A stretch of 16,874 nucleotides of DNA, taken from Methanobacteriota archaeon. Its GTDB lineage: Archaea; Thermoplasmatota; Thermoplasmata; RBG-16-68-12; EA-27. The DNA is taken from positions 1-16,874 of the forward strand of contig JACQPO010000082.1 in NCBI GenBank assembly GCA_016207545.1. Reading direction: 5' to 3'. The position numbers and the translations under genes are program-made. The notes beneath the pieces were generated by a model. That model was not told the DNA's origin. It did no database searches and saw nothing but the letters and a program-made list of their open reading frames with translations. Below are positions 1 to 5,990 of this stretch, piece after piece (positions within the stretch are counted from its first letter, which is position 1; each line of letters opens with the position of its first letter).

Positions 1-293
1 ACGGTAACCCAGCCGAGGTGTTTGTTCGTCTCGTGGGACGCCCCGCCCGGACGGGAGACCTCGAACCAAATGAATCCGATGATGGCGTCCGGTCGCTCGG
101 GGTCCAGCGCCGCGAACCGGAACTCCTGCCATTCCGGGTGGTCGCGCCGCAGCAGGCGTTCGATCGACTCGTCGCTCAGCACGGGCTCGCCCGGGTCCGT
201 CTCCTCCCGGCGAAGGCGCCGCCACGCGTGGAATTGCCGCCATTCCTCCCGGGGTGCAGCCTTAGCATCGAACGGGACAATGCGCAGGTCCAT
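1..293 (-). CDS. GNAT-family acetyltransferase-like protein, N-terminal part (runs off window)
   Basis: An open frame starts at an ATG (complement of 291-293) and continues without a stop to the window edge, giving 97 codons. It begins MDLRIVPFDAKAAPREEW, followed by a charged helical stretch and then a strand-like segment (about residues 76-83, IIGFIWFEV). This matches the beta-alpha-alpha-beta start of GNAT acyl-CoA N-acyltransferases, whose N-terminus often reads as a strand, a substrate-side helix pair, then a 'G...' strand. The acetyl-CoA loop (R/Q-x-x-G-x-G/A) would lie in the missing C-terminal part, so the assignment rests on fold-like pattern only. It is divergent from the gene at 363, leaving 69 bases for two promoters. 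No Shine-Dalgarno is visible before the ATG. The substrate cannot be inferred. Confidence 0.62.
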   Translation of the reverse strand, partial: MDLRIVPFDAKAAPREEWRQFHAWRRLRREETDPGEPVLSDESIERLLRRDHPEWQEFRFAALDPERPDAIIGFIWFEVSRPGGASHETNKHLGWVT

Positions 294-362
294 TCCGCGG
301 GGCAAGGCACTTCGGCTATGTGAGCCTATCGCATGCGGCCACGGTCCGAGGCGAAGGACTAA

Positions 363-1160
363 GTGCGGGCCCCCGACTCTCGGGCCGTGGTCGACGCCCT
401 GGCGGCCTCCTTCCGGGAGGAGCTTCGTTGCAGCGAGCGGGAGGCGGCGTCGCTCGGGACCTGGGCGAAAGCGCGCGTACCGCGAATCGCGGGCACGTTC
501 GAAGACGATCCCGAGGATATCCTTGTTCGGCTCCGGGACCCTCGCGTGTTCGGCGAATTCGTCGAGCCTCTCCTGAGGAGCCGCCGCCTGCGCGCGAAGA
601 CGCGCGTCGCGTTGGCGGACCGCGCCTTCGACCTGCTGCCGATCCCGCGGGACGGACAAGCGTTCCTCGTGGGGTCGCGCGCGCCTCAACGTCTCTTGGC
701 GATCGCCGAATACCTTGCGGCACGCGATGCGTTCAACCCACTCCACCTGCTCCATCTCGTCTACGCCGTCTTCCTCGACCGTAGTCTTGTGACGAATGTT
801 TCCAAGGGGACGCGATCCGCGATCTTGGCGACGGTCGCTCGCTCCGCGGGTTCCCTCGAACGAGTCTGCGCCCTGTACGCCACGATGCACCTCGCTTCGG
901 TCCCTCCGCGAGAAGCCGCCGCAGACTTGCGAGCCATCCTGTCTTCCCACGGGGCTCCGCAGTCCCTCCGCCGGCTCCTCGCGACCGTCGTAGCCTCGGA
1001 GGGACGTCCGCCTGCTTGGGTAGAACTCGCGAAGCAAGAGGGACTTCTCTCTGCGGACGCGAGCCCGGACGAGCCGCAGGTCGTCGCGGCCGTTCCCCGA
1101 GTTCATCCCCGGGTCGCGACGCTCGCCCGCCGGTGGTTGGAGGACGCCGCCGGGCGGTAG
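363..1160 (+). CDS. Hypothetical helical protein, 265 residues
   Basis: I do not recognise this protein. The frame opens at GTG 363, directly after an in-frame TAA (360-362), so no upstream start is possible. It closes with TAG at 1158-1160. Composition is rich in Ala, Leu and Arg, with repeated helix-length segments (for example residues 118-145 and 168-215) and no obvious membrane segment, signal peptide, zinc ligands or nucleotide-binding loop. The spacing of Leu/Ala-rich helices suggests an all-alpha, possibly repeat-like soluble protein; this is inference. Its stop lies 35 bases from the stop of the convergent DUF835 gene. Codon use is G/C-ending like its neighbours, which supports it as a real gene. 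A weak purine run (gcgaagga) precedes the start. Confidence 0.65.
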   Translation: MRAPDSRAVVDALAASFREELRCSEREAASLGTWAKARVPRIAGTFEDDPEDILVRLRDPRVFGEFVEPLLRSRRLRAKTRVALADRAFDLLPIPRDGQAFLVGSRAPQRLLAIAEYLAARDAFNPLHLLHLVYAVFLDRSLVTNVSKGTRSAILATVARSAGSLERVCALYATMHLASVPPREAAADLRAILSSHGAPQSLRRLLATVVASEGRPPAWVELAKQEGLLSADASPDEPQVVAAVPRVHPRVATLARRWLEDAAGR

Positions 1161-1195
1161 CCGCCATGCCCGTCCGGCCCGATTCGCCCGCCCCC

Positions 1196-2566
1196 CTACG
1201 TGCGGCGCCGCTCGTGGACCTGTACCTCGGCTGCCGGGAGCAACTCCTCCGCCCCCTCCGAGGGGAGCAGGAGGCGCAGGTCGCGGCGGAGGAGGGCGAA
1301 CTCTCGCGCCTCCAGCGCCCGGGGGTCGAGCGGGATGAGGAGGATCGCGTCGTTCAGGCTCACGGTCTCATTGAGGTCGTGGAGGAGGGCGAGGATCGAA
1401 GGGAAGTCATTGTGGGAGATTAGATACTCGAGGCCGTCGAGCAGCACGATGGAATCTTGGCCCAGGGAGACGAAGTGCTCCACGGCCATCGCGATCGTCT
1501 CCGGGGGCGAAGGACGGATGCAGTTCTTGTGGTTCGCGACCCGGCTGAGCCACAAGATCGGGGTCTTCTCGAGTCCGTGTTGCTGGACGACGGTCTTCGG
1601 CGGCGTGCGGGTGATGCACAGTCCCTGCGCCCCGTGGGTGACGAGGTCCTTAAACACGGCAAAGCTGTGGACCGGTTTCGGCTCGACTACGACGTAGGTG
1701 AGCCCGCGGTCCAAGCGGAACGTTGGCGCGGTCTTCAGGTCTGCTTCGGCCTGAGGCACGAGGAGTTCGTGGAGGAATCCTTTCTCGCGGATGGCGAAGG
1801 CGATGATGCCCACGAGGCCGAGTTCGATTACAAACCCGAGGATCCGTAGGTCGAGGCCGAAGGGGCGGCCCGGAAGGATGACCTCGAAGAGCAGCTCGCC
1901 GATGGCAAAGCCGTTGATGCCGAGGATGATCAGGTACGTGTCCCGGACAATCGTCGGGGAGGGCCGGGTCCGGTTCAGATGATCGATGAGCTTCGCGGGC
2001 GCATAGATTACCATCGCCGCAACGGCGGTCACCATGACGAACTGGAACCACAACGGGAACTCGATGATCGTGGGATCTGTGGATGGCTGCCCGGGCTGCC
2101 AACTCGGAAAGGTGACCGTGGCGCTCGTCATGAGCACCGAGACGAGCCCGACCCCCATGATGAACACGTAGAAGAGGTACGAATTCGGGAACTCCTTGAC
2201 GAGGAACCTCCAGAACCCCCGCCGGTCGTTCAACCCGGGGTTCGTCGTGACGACGATGAACGCGCCGATCGTGATCGCGAAGAGGAAGTCGAGCGTGGCC
2301 TGCACCCGCTTCGCAAGGATCGTGGCGGCCTTGATCCCCGCTTGGTCGTCCGTGGCCGCGGCCGCCTCGAGGGCAGGGCCCCGGATGTAGATTGAAATCA
2401 AGATGCTCGACACGATGGCGGAGACGAGGAGGAGGGCGGATACGAGGAGGACCTTTTTCTGAAACTTCCTCGTGGTCCGCTGGCGCACGATCGCCGTGAG
2501 GACGAGCACGGAGAGGAAGAGCGCCGAGGCCGCTCCGAGGTACTGGGCCGTCAGATCGATTGGCAC
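1196..2566 (-). CDS. Seven-helix membrane protein with C-terminal DUF835 domain
   Basis: The 456-residue frame starts at GTG (complement of 2564-2566). Hydrophobic stretches at about residues 8-27, 38-60, 91-108, 128-150, 169-190, 211-231 and 240-260 predict seven membrane helices. A soluble C-terminal domain follows (about 285-440). It carries the features of archaeal DUF835: an early strand (LTYVVVEPK), a central ILWLSR segment, then IVLLDGLEYLISHNDF, a helix, AILLIPLDPRALEAREFALL and an acidic/Leu tail. The LLDGLEYL strand resembles a Walker B-like strand of a degenerate P-loop fold, but no P-loop lysine motif is visible. In other archaea DUF835 is often attached to sensor or membrane modules, so a membrane-anchored signalling role is reasonable but unproven. 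No partner kinase or regulator lies nearby. Confidence 0.85.
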   Translation of the reverse strand: MPIDLTAQYLGAASALFLSVLVLTAIVRQRTTRKFQKKVLLVSALLLVSAIVSSILISIYIRGPALEAAAATDDQAGIKAATILAKRVQATLDFLFAITIGAFIVVTTNPGLNDRRGFWRFLVKEFPNSYLFYVFIMGVGLVSVLMTSATVTFPSWQPGQPSTDPTIIEFPLWFQFVMVTAVAAMVIYAPAKLIDHLNRTRPSPTIVRDTYLIILGINGFAIGELLFEVILPGRPFGLDLRILGFVIELGLVGIIAFAIREKGFLHELLVPQAEADLKTAPTFRLDRGLTYVVVEPKPVHSFAVFKDLVTHGAQGLCITRTPPKTVVQQHGLEKTPILWLSRVANHKNCIRPSPPETIAMAVEHFVSLGQDSIVLLDGLEYLISHNDFPSILALLHDLNETVSLNDAILLIPLDPRALEAREFALLRRDLRLLLPSEGAEELLPAAEVQVHERRRT

Positions 2567-2777
2567 GTCGCCGCCGCCCCCCGCTGGCTCGCGCTTCGAC
2601 GGGTCGGCAGGTCTTAAACCGGTTCCCTTGGTTATCCAGCGGGAAAACGACGGGCTCCGGGCGACCGATATTCTCCGTTTGGATAATCAGGAGAGAGAAT
2701 CACGGCGAAACGGAGTAGGGGGTGGGGCTCCACAACGAGCCGAGGGTTCGTTGACCCCGCCCATACCCGAATTCGAG
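2567..2777. promoter_or_regulatory. Divergent intergenic region with candidate promoters on both strands
   Basis: This 211-base gap separates the DUF835 gene (-) from the DDLID gene (+). On the minus strand GGTTTAAGAC (complement of 2611-2620) is a TATA-like element about 48 bases before the GTG at 2566, implying a leader of roughly 20-25 bases. On the plus strand an AT-rich patch at 2667-2688 (gatattc and ggataatc) is the best TATA candidate for the gene at 2778, implying a leader of about 65 bases. No inverted repeat or RNA gene was recognised. Both promoter calls are by eye and weak. Confidence 0.3.
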
Positions 2778-4046
2778 ATGACGGTGGAGGACGTCGAGCT
2801 CCTCTCCCGGATCGTCCTTCGGCTTGGCGGGTATGCGGAGGGGCTCCTCGACTATCACCCGCTCGGCATCCCACGCCCGATGCTGCAGAACTACATCACG
2901 GACGTCTACGAAACGATTCGCGGACTCCTGCCGGGCAGGCAAACGCGCGGGTTCCCGTTGCGGCCGCCGAACATCCCCGCGGCGGCGGTGTGGGAGGACG
3001 TGGGAAACTCGTGGAACTACCTGCAAACCCTCCGGTTCGCCGCGGGCGCGATGATGCTTTCCCAGAAGTACGGGAGACACATGTCCAAGGAAAACCTCCG
3101 CAAGGCGCTCTTCGCCAAGGTCCTCCACAAATGCCAGATCGGAATCCTCGACGACCTGATCGACAAAGGGGAGTACGCGTACTTGGAGGCCAAGGAAATC
3201 CACCACCTCGTGCTCTCCTCGATGATCGACCCGCACTTCAACGAACACGCGTTCGTGAAGCACCTCATCGACATCATCAAGCAGGAACAGATGCCGCTCT
3301 TTGAACTCGTGACGCAGATTGCGAAGCACTTCAACCGACTGTGGAACGGGTCGCCTCATGGGACGGAGTACTTCTACTGGATGGAGTTGCTCGACGAACG
3401 GGTCGCGCTGGGCCAGGGGTTGACGATGTTCCAGAAGGAGGAGCGGCTGGACCTCACGCAGATGGCCCGCATCGCCTCCGCGTTCCACGCGCCCACGAAC
3501 GAGTTCGCGTGGTGGGAGAAGATCGCCGCCCATGTGAGCAGCTCCACGCGATACAACTTCATCGACATGGCGTTCTCGGAGCCGTCCTTCGACCTCCGCC
3601 GACTCGAGTCGTTCCTGACCGGGTGGTACTACTACGACACCGCAATCATCCTGATGGACCACGCGGTCTCCGTGTACCCCGACCTGAGGAATGGCATCGC
3701 GAACTTCTCCTTGATCGCGATGCGGGAAAAGGAACTGCTCGAACGCACGACCTTGCGGGGATACGACCCGCAGCTCACGGTCGACGACTACGAGGATCAC
3801 CTCTCCCGTCTCGCCTACCTCGCCCGCCGGGGCCTCGAGCTCGTGCGCCGCGACTTCCCCGAGGAGAGCAAGTACTACGCGTTCATCACGGTCATGATGC
3901 CCGTCGTGATGATGGCGGATTGGATCGGGAACCGGGACGACATGATCCACCATTACATGGAGGAGATCGCGCCCGCGACCCGGGACGCAATGGCGGGCGT
4001 GCCGGGGTATGAGGAAATCATCCCCGCGAAAGTTTTGTCCGACTGA
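2778..4046 (+). CDS. Uncharacterised all-helical protein with DDLID motif, possibly isoprenoid-synthase-like
   Basis: The frame is chosen from ATG 2778, giving 422 residues. It is open further upstream, but those bases overlap the divergent gene and read as low-complexity non-protein sequence. TTG 2751 is an alternative nine codons earlier, behind a GAGGG purine run. The protein is helical, with many aromatic residues. ILDDLIDKGEY (residues 123-133) is a perfect DDxxD, the Mg-diphosphate motif of class I isoprenoid synthases, on a helix after YLQTLRFAAGAMM. Other conserved-looking patches are GWYYYDTAIILMDHAVSVYP (282-301) and NRDDMIHHYMEE (385-396). The last resembles the N/DDxxS/TxxxE second metal motif, with His in place of Ser/Thr. 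It lies about 260 residues after the first motif, farther than the usual spacing of roughly 140, so enzyme identity is uncertain. No membrane segment or signal peptide is seen. It is monocistronic, with no isoprenoid genes beside it. The CDS itself is firm. Confidence 0.85.
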   Translation: MTVEDVELLSRIVLRLGGYAEGLLDYHPLGIPRPMLQNYITDVYETIRGLLPGRQTRGFPLRPPNIPAAAVWEDVGNSWNYLQTLRFAAGAMMLSQKYGRHMSKENLRKALFAKVLHKCQIGILDDLIDKGEYAYLEAKEIHHLVLSSMIDPHFNEHAFVKHLIDIIKQEQMPLFELVTQIAKHFNRLWNGSPHGTEYFYWMELLDERVALGQGLTMFQKEERLDLTQMARIASAFHAPTNEFAWWEKIAAHVSSSTRYNFIDMAFSEPSFDLRRLESFLTGWYYYDTAIILMDHAVSVYPDLRNGIANFSLIAMREKELLERTTLRGYDPQLTVDDYEDHLSRLAYLARRGLELVRRDFPEESKYYAFITVMMPVVMMADWIGNRDDMIHHYMEEIAPATRDAMAGVPGYEEIIPAKVLSD

Positions 4047-4090
4047 GGGTTCGCCCTCCGGGCGGGACGACGAAATCGCAATAAAGGGGA

Positions 4091-4203
4091 TGCGTGGGCC
4101 AGGATTCGAACCTGGGAACTCCTGCGAGACCAGACCCTGACTCCAGGGATCCGTGTGCCACGGACCCTATCTGGCGCCGTTGGCCATGCTTGGCTACCCA
4201 CGC
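4091..4203 (-). tRNA. tRNA-Leu(CAG) with a 28-base intron
   Basis: On the minus strand the acceptor arms GCGTGGG (complement of 4197-4203) and CCCACGC (4092-4098) pair perfectly, with discriminator A at 4091 and no encoded CCA. The D arm GCC...GGC contains the GG pair. The T arm is CCAGG-TTCGAAT-CCTGG. A variable arm (CTC-GCAG-GAG) makes this a class II tRNA. The anticodon stem CCAGA/TCTGG encloses 35 bases. Removing 28 (4141-4168) leaves the loop TTCAGGG, with U33, anticodon CAG and purine 37. The mature length is 85 nucleotides. Discriminator A and the class II shape agree with leucine, decoding CUG, which suits a GC-rich genome. It lies 44 bases past the stop of the convergent gene. Confidence 0.95.
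4141..4168 (-). other. tRNA intron at position 32/33 with bulge-helix-bulge fold
   Basis: Read on the minus strand, exon CCAG (tRNA 27-30) pairs with intron CTGG as the 4-bp central helix. The 3-base bulges AT|A and AG|T flank it, with cuts after the second base, as the archaeal splicing endonuclease requires. The inner helix GGGTCCGTG/CACGGATCC has nine pairs, one of them G-U, closed by a GCA loop. The intron lies between positions 32 and 33 instead of the canonical 37/38. Any other cut that I tried fails to give U33 plus a valid leucine anticodon. The outer helix next to the 3' bulge is poor, so this is a relaxed motif. Confidence 0.85.
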
Positions 4204-4227
4204 AGCGGGCCCGCGAAGTCGGGCACG

Positions 4228-4243
4228 CTAGAAAAAGGTTTCC
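4228..4243 (-). promoter_or_regulatory. Candidate promoter of tRNA-Leu
   Basis: On the minus strand GGAAACCTTTTTCTAGC lies about 30-40 bases before the tRNA 5' end. GGAAACC resembles a BRE and TTTTTCTA a weak TATA box. Spacing fits transcription starting a few bases upstream of the mature end. This is by eye only. Confidence 0.35.
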
Positions 4244-4268
4244 TGGCGGGCGATCGCACAACTTGGCT

Positions 4269-4289
4269 CAGCGTTTGCGAAAAGCGCTG
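4269..4289. repeat. Imperfect inverted repeat CAGCG...CGCTG
   Basis: The 21-base stretch CAGCGTTT-GCG-AAA-AG-CGCTG can fold into a hairpin with two arms of five to eight pairs and a 2-base bulge. It starts 19 bases beyond the stop of the small minus-strand gene at 4308 and precedes the tRNA promoter. It could end or stabilise that transcript, or be chance. No T-run follows it on the minus strand. Confidence 0.3.
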
Positions 4290-4307
4290 CCTTAGAAGAG
4301 AGGACGA

Positions 4308-4544
4308 CTACCGTTTCTTCCTCATCGCCGCGCTTTGAATCTTCATCCAGCCGCCGGACTCGTGGACCTGGAGCTTCCGTTTCTCCAAGATCTCGCGGAA
4401 CCGGTCCCAGTCGATGACCGCAAGGCGTCGGTTCTTGCCGTTCGTGAACTGGACCCGTTCCGTCCCCCTCACGAGGGCCGGCTTCAGCCCCTGCCTCTTT
4501 GCAATCTCCATCGCCCGTTCGATGCTAATGGGTTGCATTGCCAT
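4308..4544 (-). CDS. Small basic conserved-looking protein, 78 residues, unknown function
   Basis: The start is the ATG at 4542-4544, because GGAGG stands eight bases before it. The frame is open upstream to 4604, but that extension crosses the transcript start implied by the TATA box at 4607-4613. The protein begins MAMQPISIERAMEIAKRQGL, then has a strand-like VRGTERVQFTNGKNRRLAVI segment, WDRFREILEKRKLQVHESGG, and a basic tail. The helix-strand-strand-helix order with many Lys/Arg suggests a small nucleic-acid-binding or regulatory protein, but no named family is recognised. 'FTNG..RRLAVIDWDRFREIL' has the look of a winged or antitoxin-like fold; this is speculative. It is transcribed away from the mutase operon. 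Confidence 0.72.
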   Translation of the reverse strand: MAMQPISIERAMEIAKRQGLKPALVRGTERVQFTNGKNRRLAVIDWDRFREILEKRKLQVHESGGWMKIQSAAMRKKR

Positions 4545-4606
4545 GCGCGTTCCCTCCAGCCGATCCGAAACGCGGTGCCCGGCTGGCCGCGAATCGGGAT
4601 GCATGC

Positions 4607-4613
4607 TATATAA
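4607..4613. promoter_or_regulatory. TATA box (tatataa) between divergent genes
   Basis: The core ctatataatgg is the best TATA element in this gap and is nearly symmetrical. On the minus strand it sits 63 bases before the ATG at 4544, giving a leader of about 35 bases that would contain that gene's Shine-Dalgarno. On the plus strand it would give a leader of about 50 bases to the GTG at 4686 and rules out the ATG at 4617 as its start. Confidence 0.6.
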
Positions 4614-4647
4614 TGGTTGGCACGGGTCAGCGTGGGACGCGGTGCGC

Positions 4648-4661
4648 AGGGAAATTCTTTA
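4648..4661 (+). promoter_or_regulatory. Possible leaderless promoter for the mutase operon
   Basis: agggaaattcttta combines a purine/A BRE-like stretch with a TTCTTTA box centred about 28 bases before GTG 4686. That spacing would start the transcript at the start codon. A small hairpin (CCCCG-CAT-CGGGG, 4669-4681) lies between them. This is an alternative to the 4607 TATA box. Confidence 0.3.
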
Positions 4662-4685
4662 GGCGGCGCCCCGCATCGGGGTCGC

Positions 4686-5990
4686 GTGAAGCTTTTCGGG
4701 TCCTCCGGGATCCGAGGACTCGCGAACGTCGACGTCACGCCGGAGCTCTTGCTCGACCTCGGCCGCACGGTCGGGACGGAGTACCGCGAGGTCGTCGTCG
4801 GGCGGGACCCGCGGATCTCCGGGCCGATGCTCGCGGCCGCGTTTCAGTCCGGGGTCCTCTCAGTCGGCGGCTCCGTCTGCGACGCGGGCCTCGTCTCGAC
4901 CCCGACCCTCGCGCGGGGCGCTTCGGGATACGGCTGCGGCGCCGTCATCACCGCCAGCCACAACCCGGGCGAGTACAACGGGATCAAGCTCTGGAACCCG
5001 GACGGGATGGCGTTCACGGAGGAGCAGCAGGCCGCGATTGAGGAGCGGTTGGCGGCGCGGGACTGGACGCCCGCCGCCTGGCAGGAGACCGGGCGGGCGA
5101 CGACGCGGGGCGACCACGTCGAGCGACACTTGGAGTCGATCCTGCGGGCCGAGGGGTCCGCGGAGTTGCGCGTCGTCGTGGACTGCGCGTGCGGCGCGAC
5201 CGGGAACGTGACCCCGTACGTGCTCCGCGAGATGGGTTGCCGCGTGACCGCGCTCAACGCCCAGATGGACGGCCACTTCCCCGGGCGCGATCCGGAGCCG
5301 ACGGAGGAGAACCTGACGGCGCTCACGAGGGCCGTCCAGGCGCTCGAGGCCGACCTCGGCATCGCGCACGACGGGGACGGGGATCGCATGGTCGCCGTGG
5401 ACGCGAAGGGTGCGTTCGTCGGCGGCGATCGGCTCCTCGCGATCTTCGCGCGGGAGCGCGCGCGGAAAGGCCTCGTCGTCCCCGTGGACGCGTCGATGGC
5501 GTTCGAGGACATGCTCCCGGGCGTGCCCGTGTACCGGACGCGCGTGGGGGACGTGTTCGTCGCGCAGGAAATCAAGCGGCGGGGCGCGGACTTTGGCGGG
5601 GAGCCCTCGGGGACGTTCATCTTCCCGGACGAGACGATGTGCCCCGACGGCCCGCTGGCGGCCGCGCTCCTAGTCGGTCTCGTGAAGGAGACGCCCCTCA
5701 AGCAACTCGTGGACGCCGCGCCCGCGTACCCGGTCGTCCGCGGGTCGCTTCCGTTCGAGCCCGCTCGGAAGGCCACGCTCCTCGCATCCGTCGGCGAGAC
5801 GATGGCGGCGCTCGCGCACGACGTGATGACCCTCGACGGTTGGCGGCTGTCGTTCGGGGACGGCTGGGCCCTCGTCCGGTTCTCCGGCACGGAACCGAGG
5901 ATCCGCGTGACCGCAGAGGCGCGCACGGTCGCCCGCGCGAAGGAATTGTACGACAACGTGTACGCCGCGGTGAAGGGGGTCGTCGCGTGA
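4686..5990 (+). CDS. glmM: Phosphoglucosamine mutase / phosphohexomutase
   Basis: This is a 434-residue alpha-D-phosphohexomutase, likely converting glucosamine-6-phosphate to glucosamine-1-phosphate in the cytoplasm. The GTG start gives the family's expected KLFGSSGIRG N-terminus; an ATG 69 bases upstream would add an atypical tail. All four active-site loops are intact: TASHNPGEYNG with catalytic Ser91 (phosphoserine), the Mg loop DGDGDR (229-234), the sugar loop GGEPSG (304-309) and the phosphate loop RFSGTEPRIRV (398-408). Length matches archaeal GlmM/phosphomannomutase enzymes. Family members can act on glucose, mannose or glucosamine phosphates; the downstream GlmU-like gene favours glucosamine. 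It is the first gene of an operon, and its stop overlaps the next start by four bases (GTGA). Confidence 0.92.
   Translation: MKLFGSSGIRGLANVDVTPELLLDLGRTVGTEYREVVVGRDPRISGPMLAAAFQSGVLSVGGSVCDAGLVSTPTLARGASGYGCGAVITASHNPGEYNGIKLWNPDGMAFTEEQQAAIEERLAARDWTPAAWQETGRATTRGDHVERHLESILRAEGSAELRVVVDCACGATGNVTPYVLREMGCRVTALNAQMDGHFPGRDPEPTEENLTALTRAVQALEADLGIAHDGDGDRMVAVDAKGAFVGGDRLLAIFARERARKGLVVPVDASMAFEDMLPGVPVYRTRVGDVFVAQEIKRRGADFGGEPSGTFIFPDETMCPDGPLAAALLVGLVKETPLKQLVDAAPAYPVVRGSLPFEPARKATLLASVGETMAALAHDVMTLDGWRLSFGDGWALVRFSGTEPRIRVTAEARTVARAKELYDNVYAAVKGVVA

Noticed and set aside
18..576. Plus-strand open frames near the window start
   Set aside because: They are Arg/Ser/Pro-rich and overlap the minus-strand acetyltransferase-like frame and the gene at 363, which read much better.
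2472..2777. N-terminal extension of the DDLID protein to 2472
   Set aside because: It would overlap the start of the divergent DUF835 gene and both promoters, and its translation lacks protein-like pattern.
2700..3953. A 417-codon minus-strand open frame
   Set aside because: It is opposite the DDLID protein; the plus frame has coherent helical protein with aromatic and Asp motifs, while the mirror is Val/Arg/Glu repeats.
4091..4203. Reading the tRNA as intron-less or with an intron at 37/38
   Set aside because: Without splicing the anticodon loop is 35 bases; a cut at 37/38 leaves A at position 33 and no valid leucine anticodon.
4617..4685. ATG 4617 as the start of the phosphosugar mutase
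   Set aside because: It adds an atypical 23-residue tail and lies too close to the TATA box at 4607 to be transcribed from it; the GTG at 4686 gives the family N-terminus.
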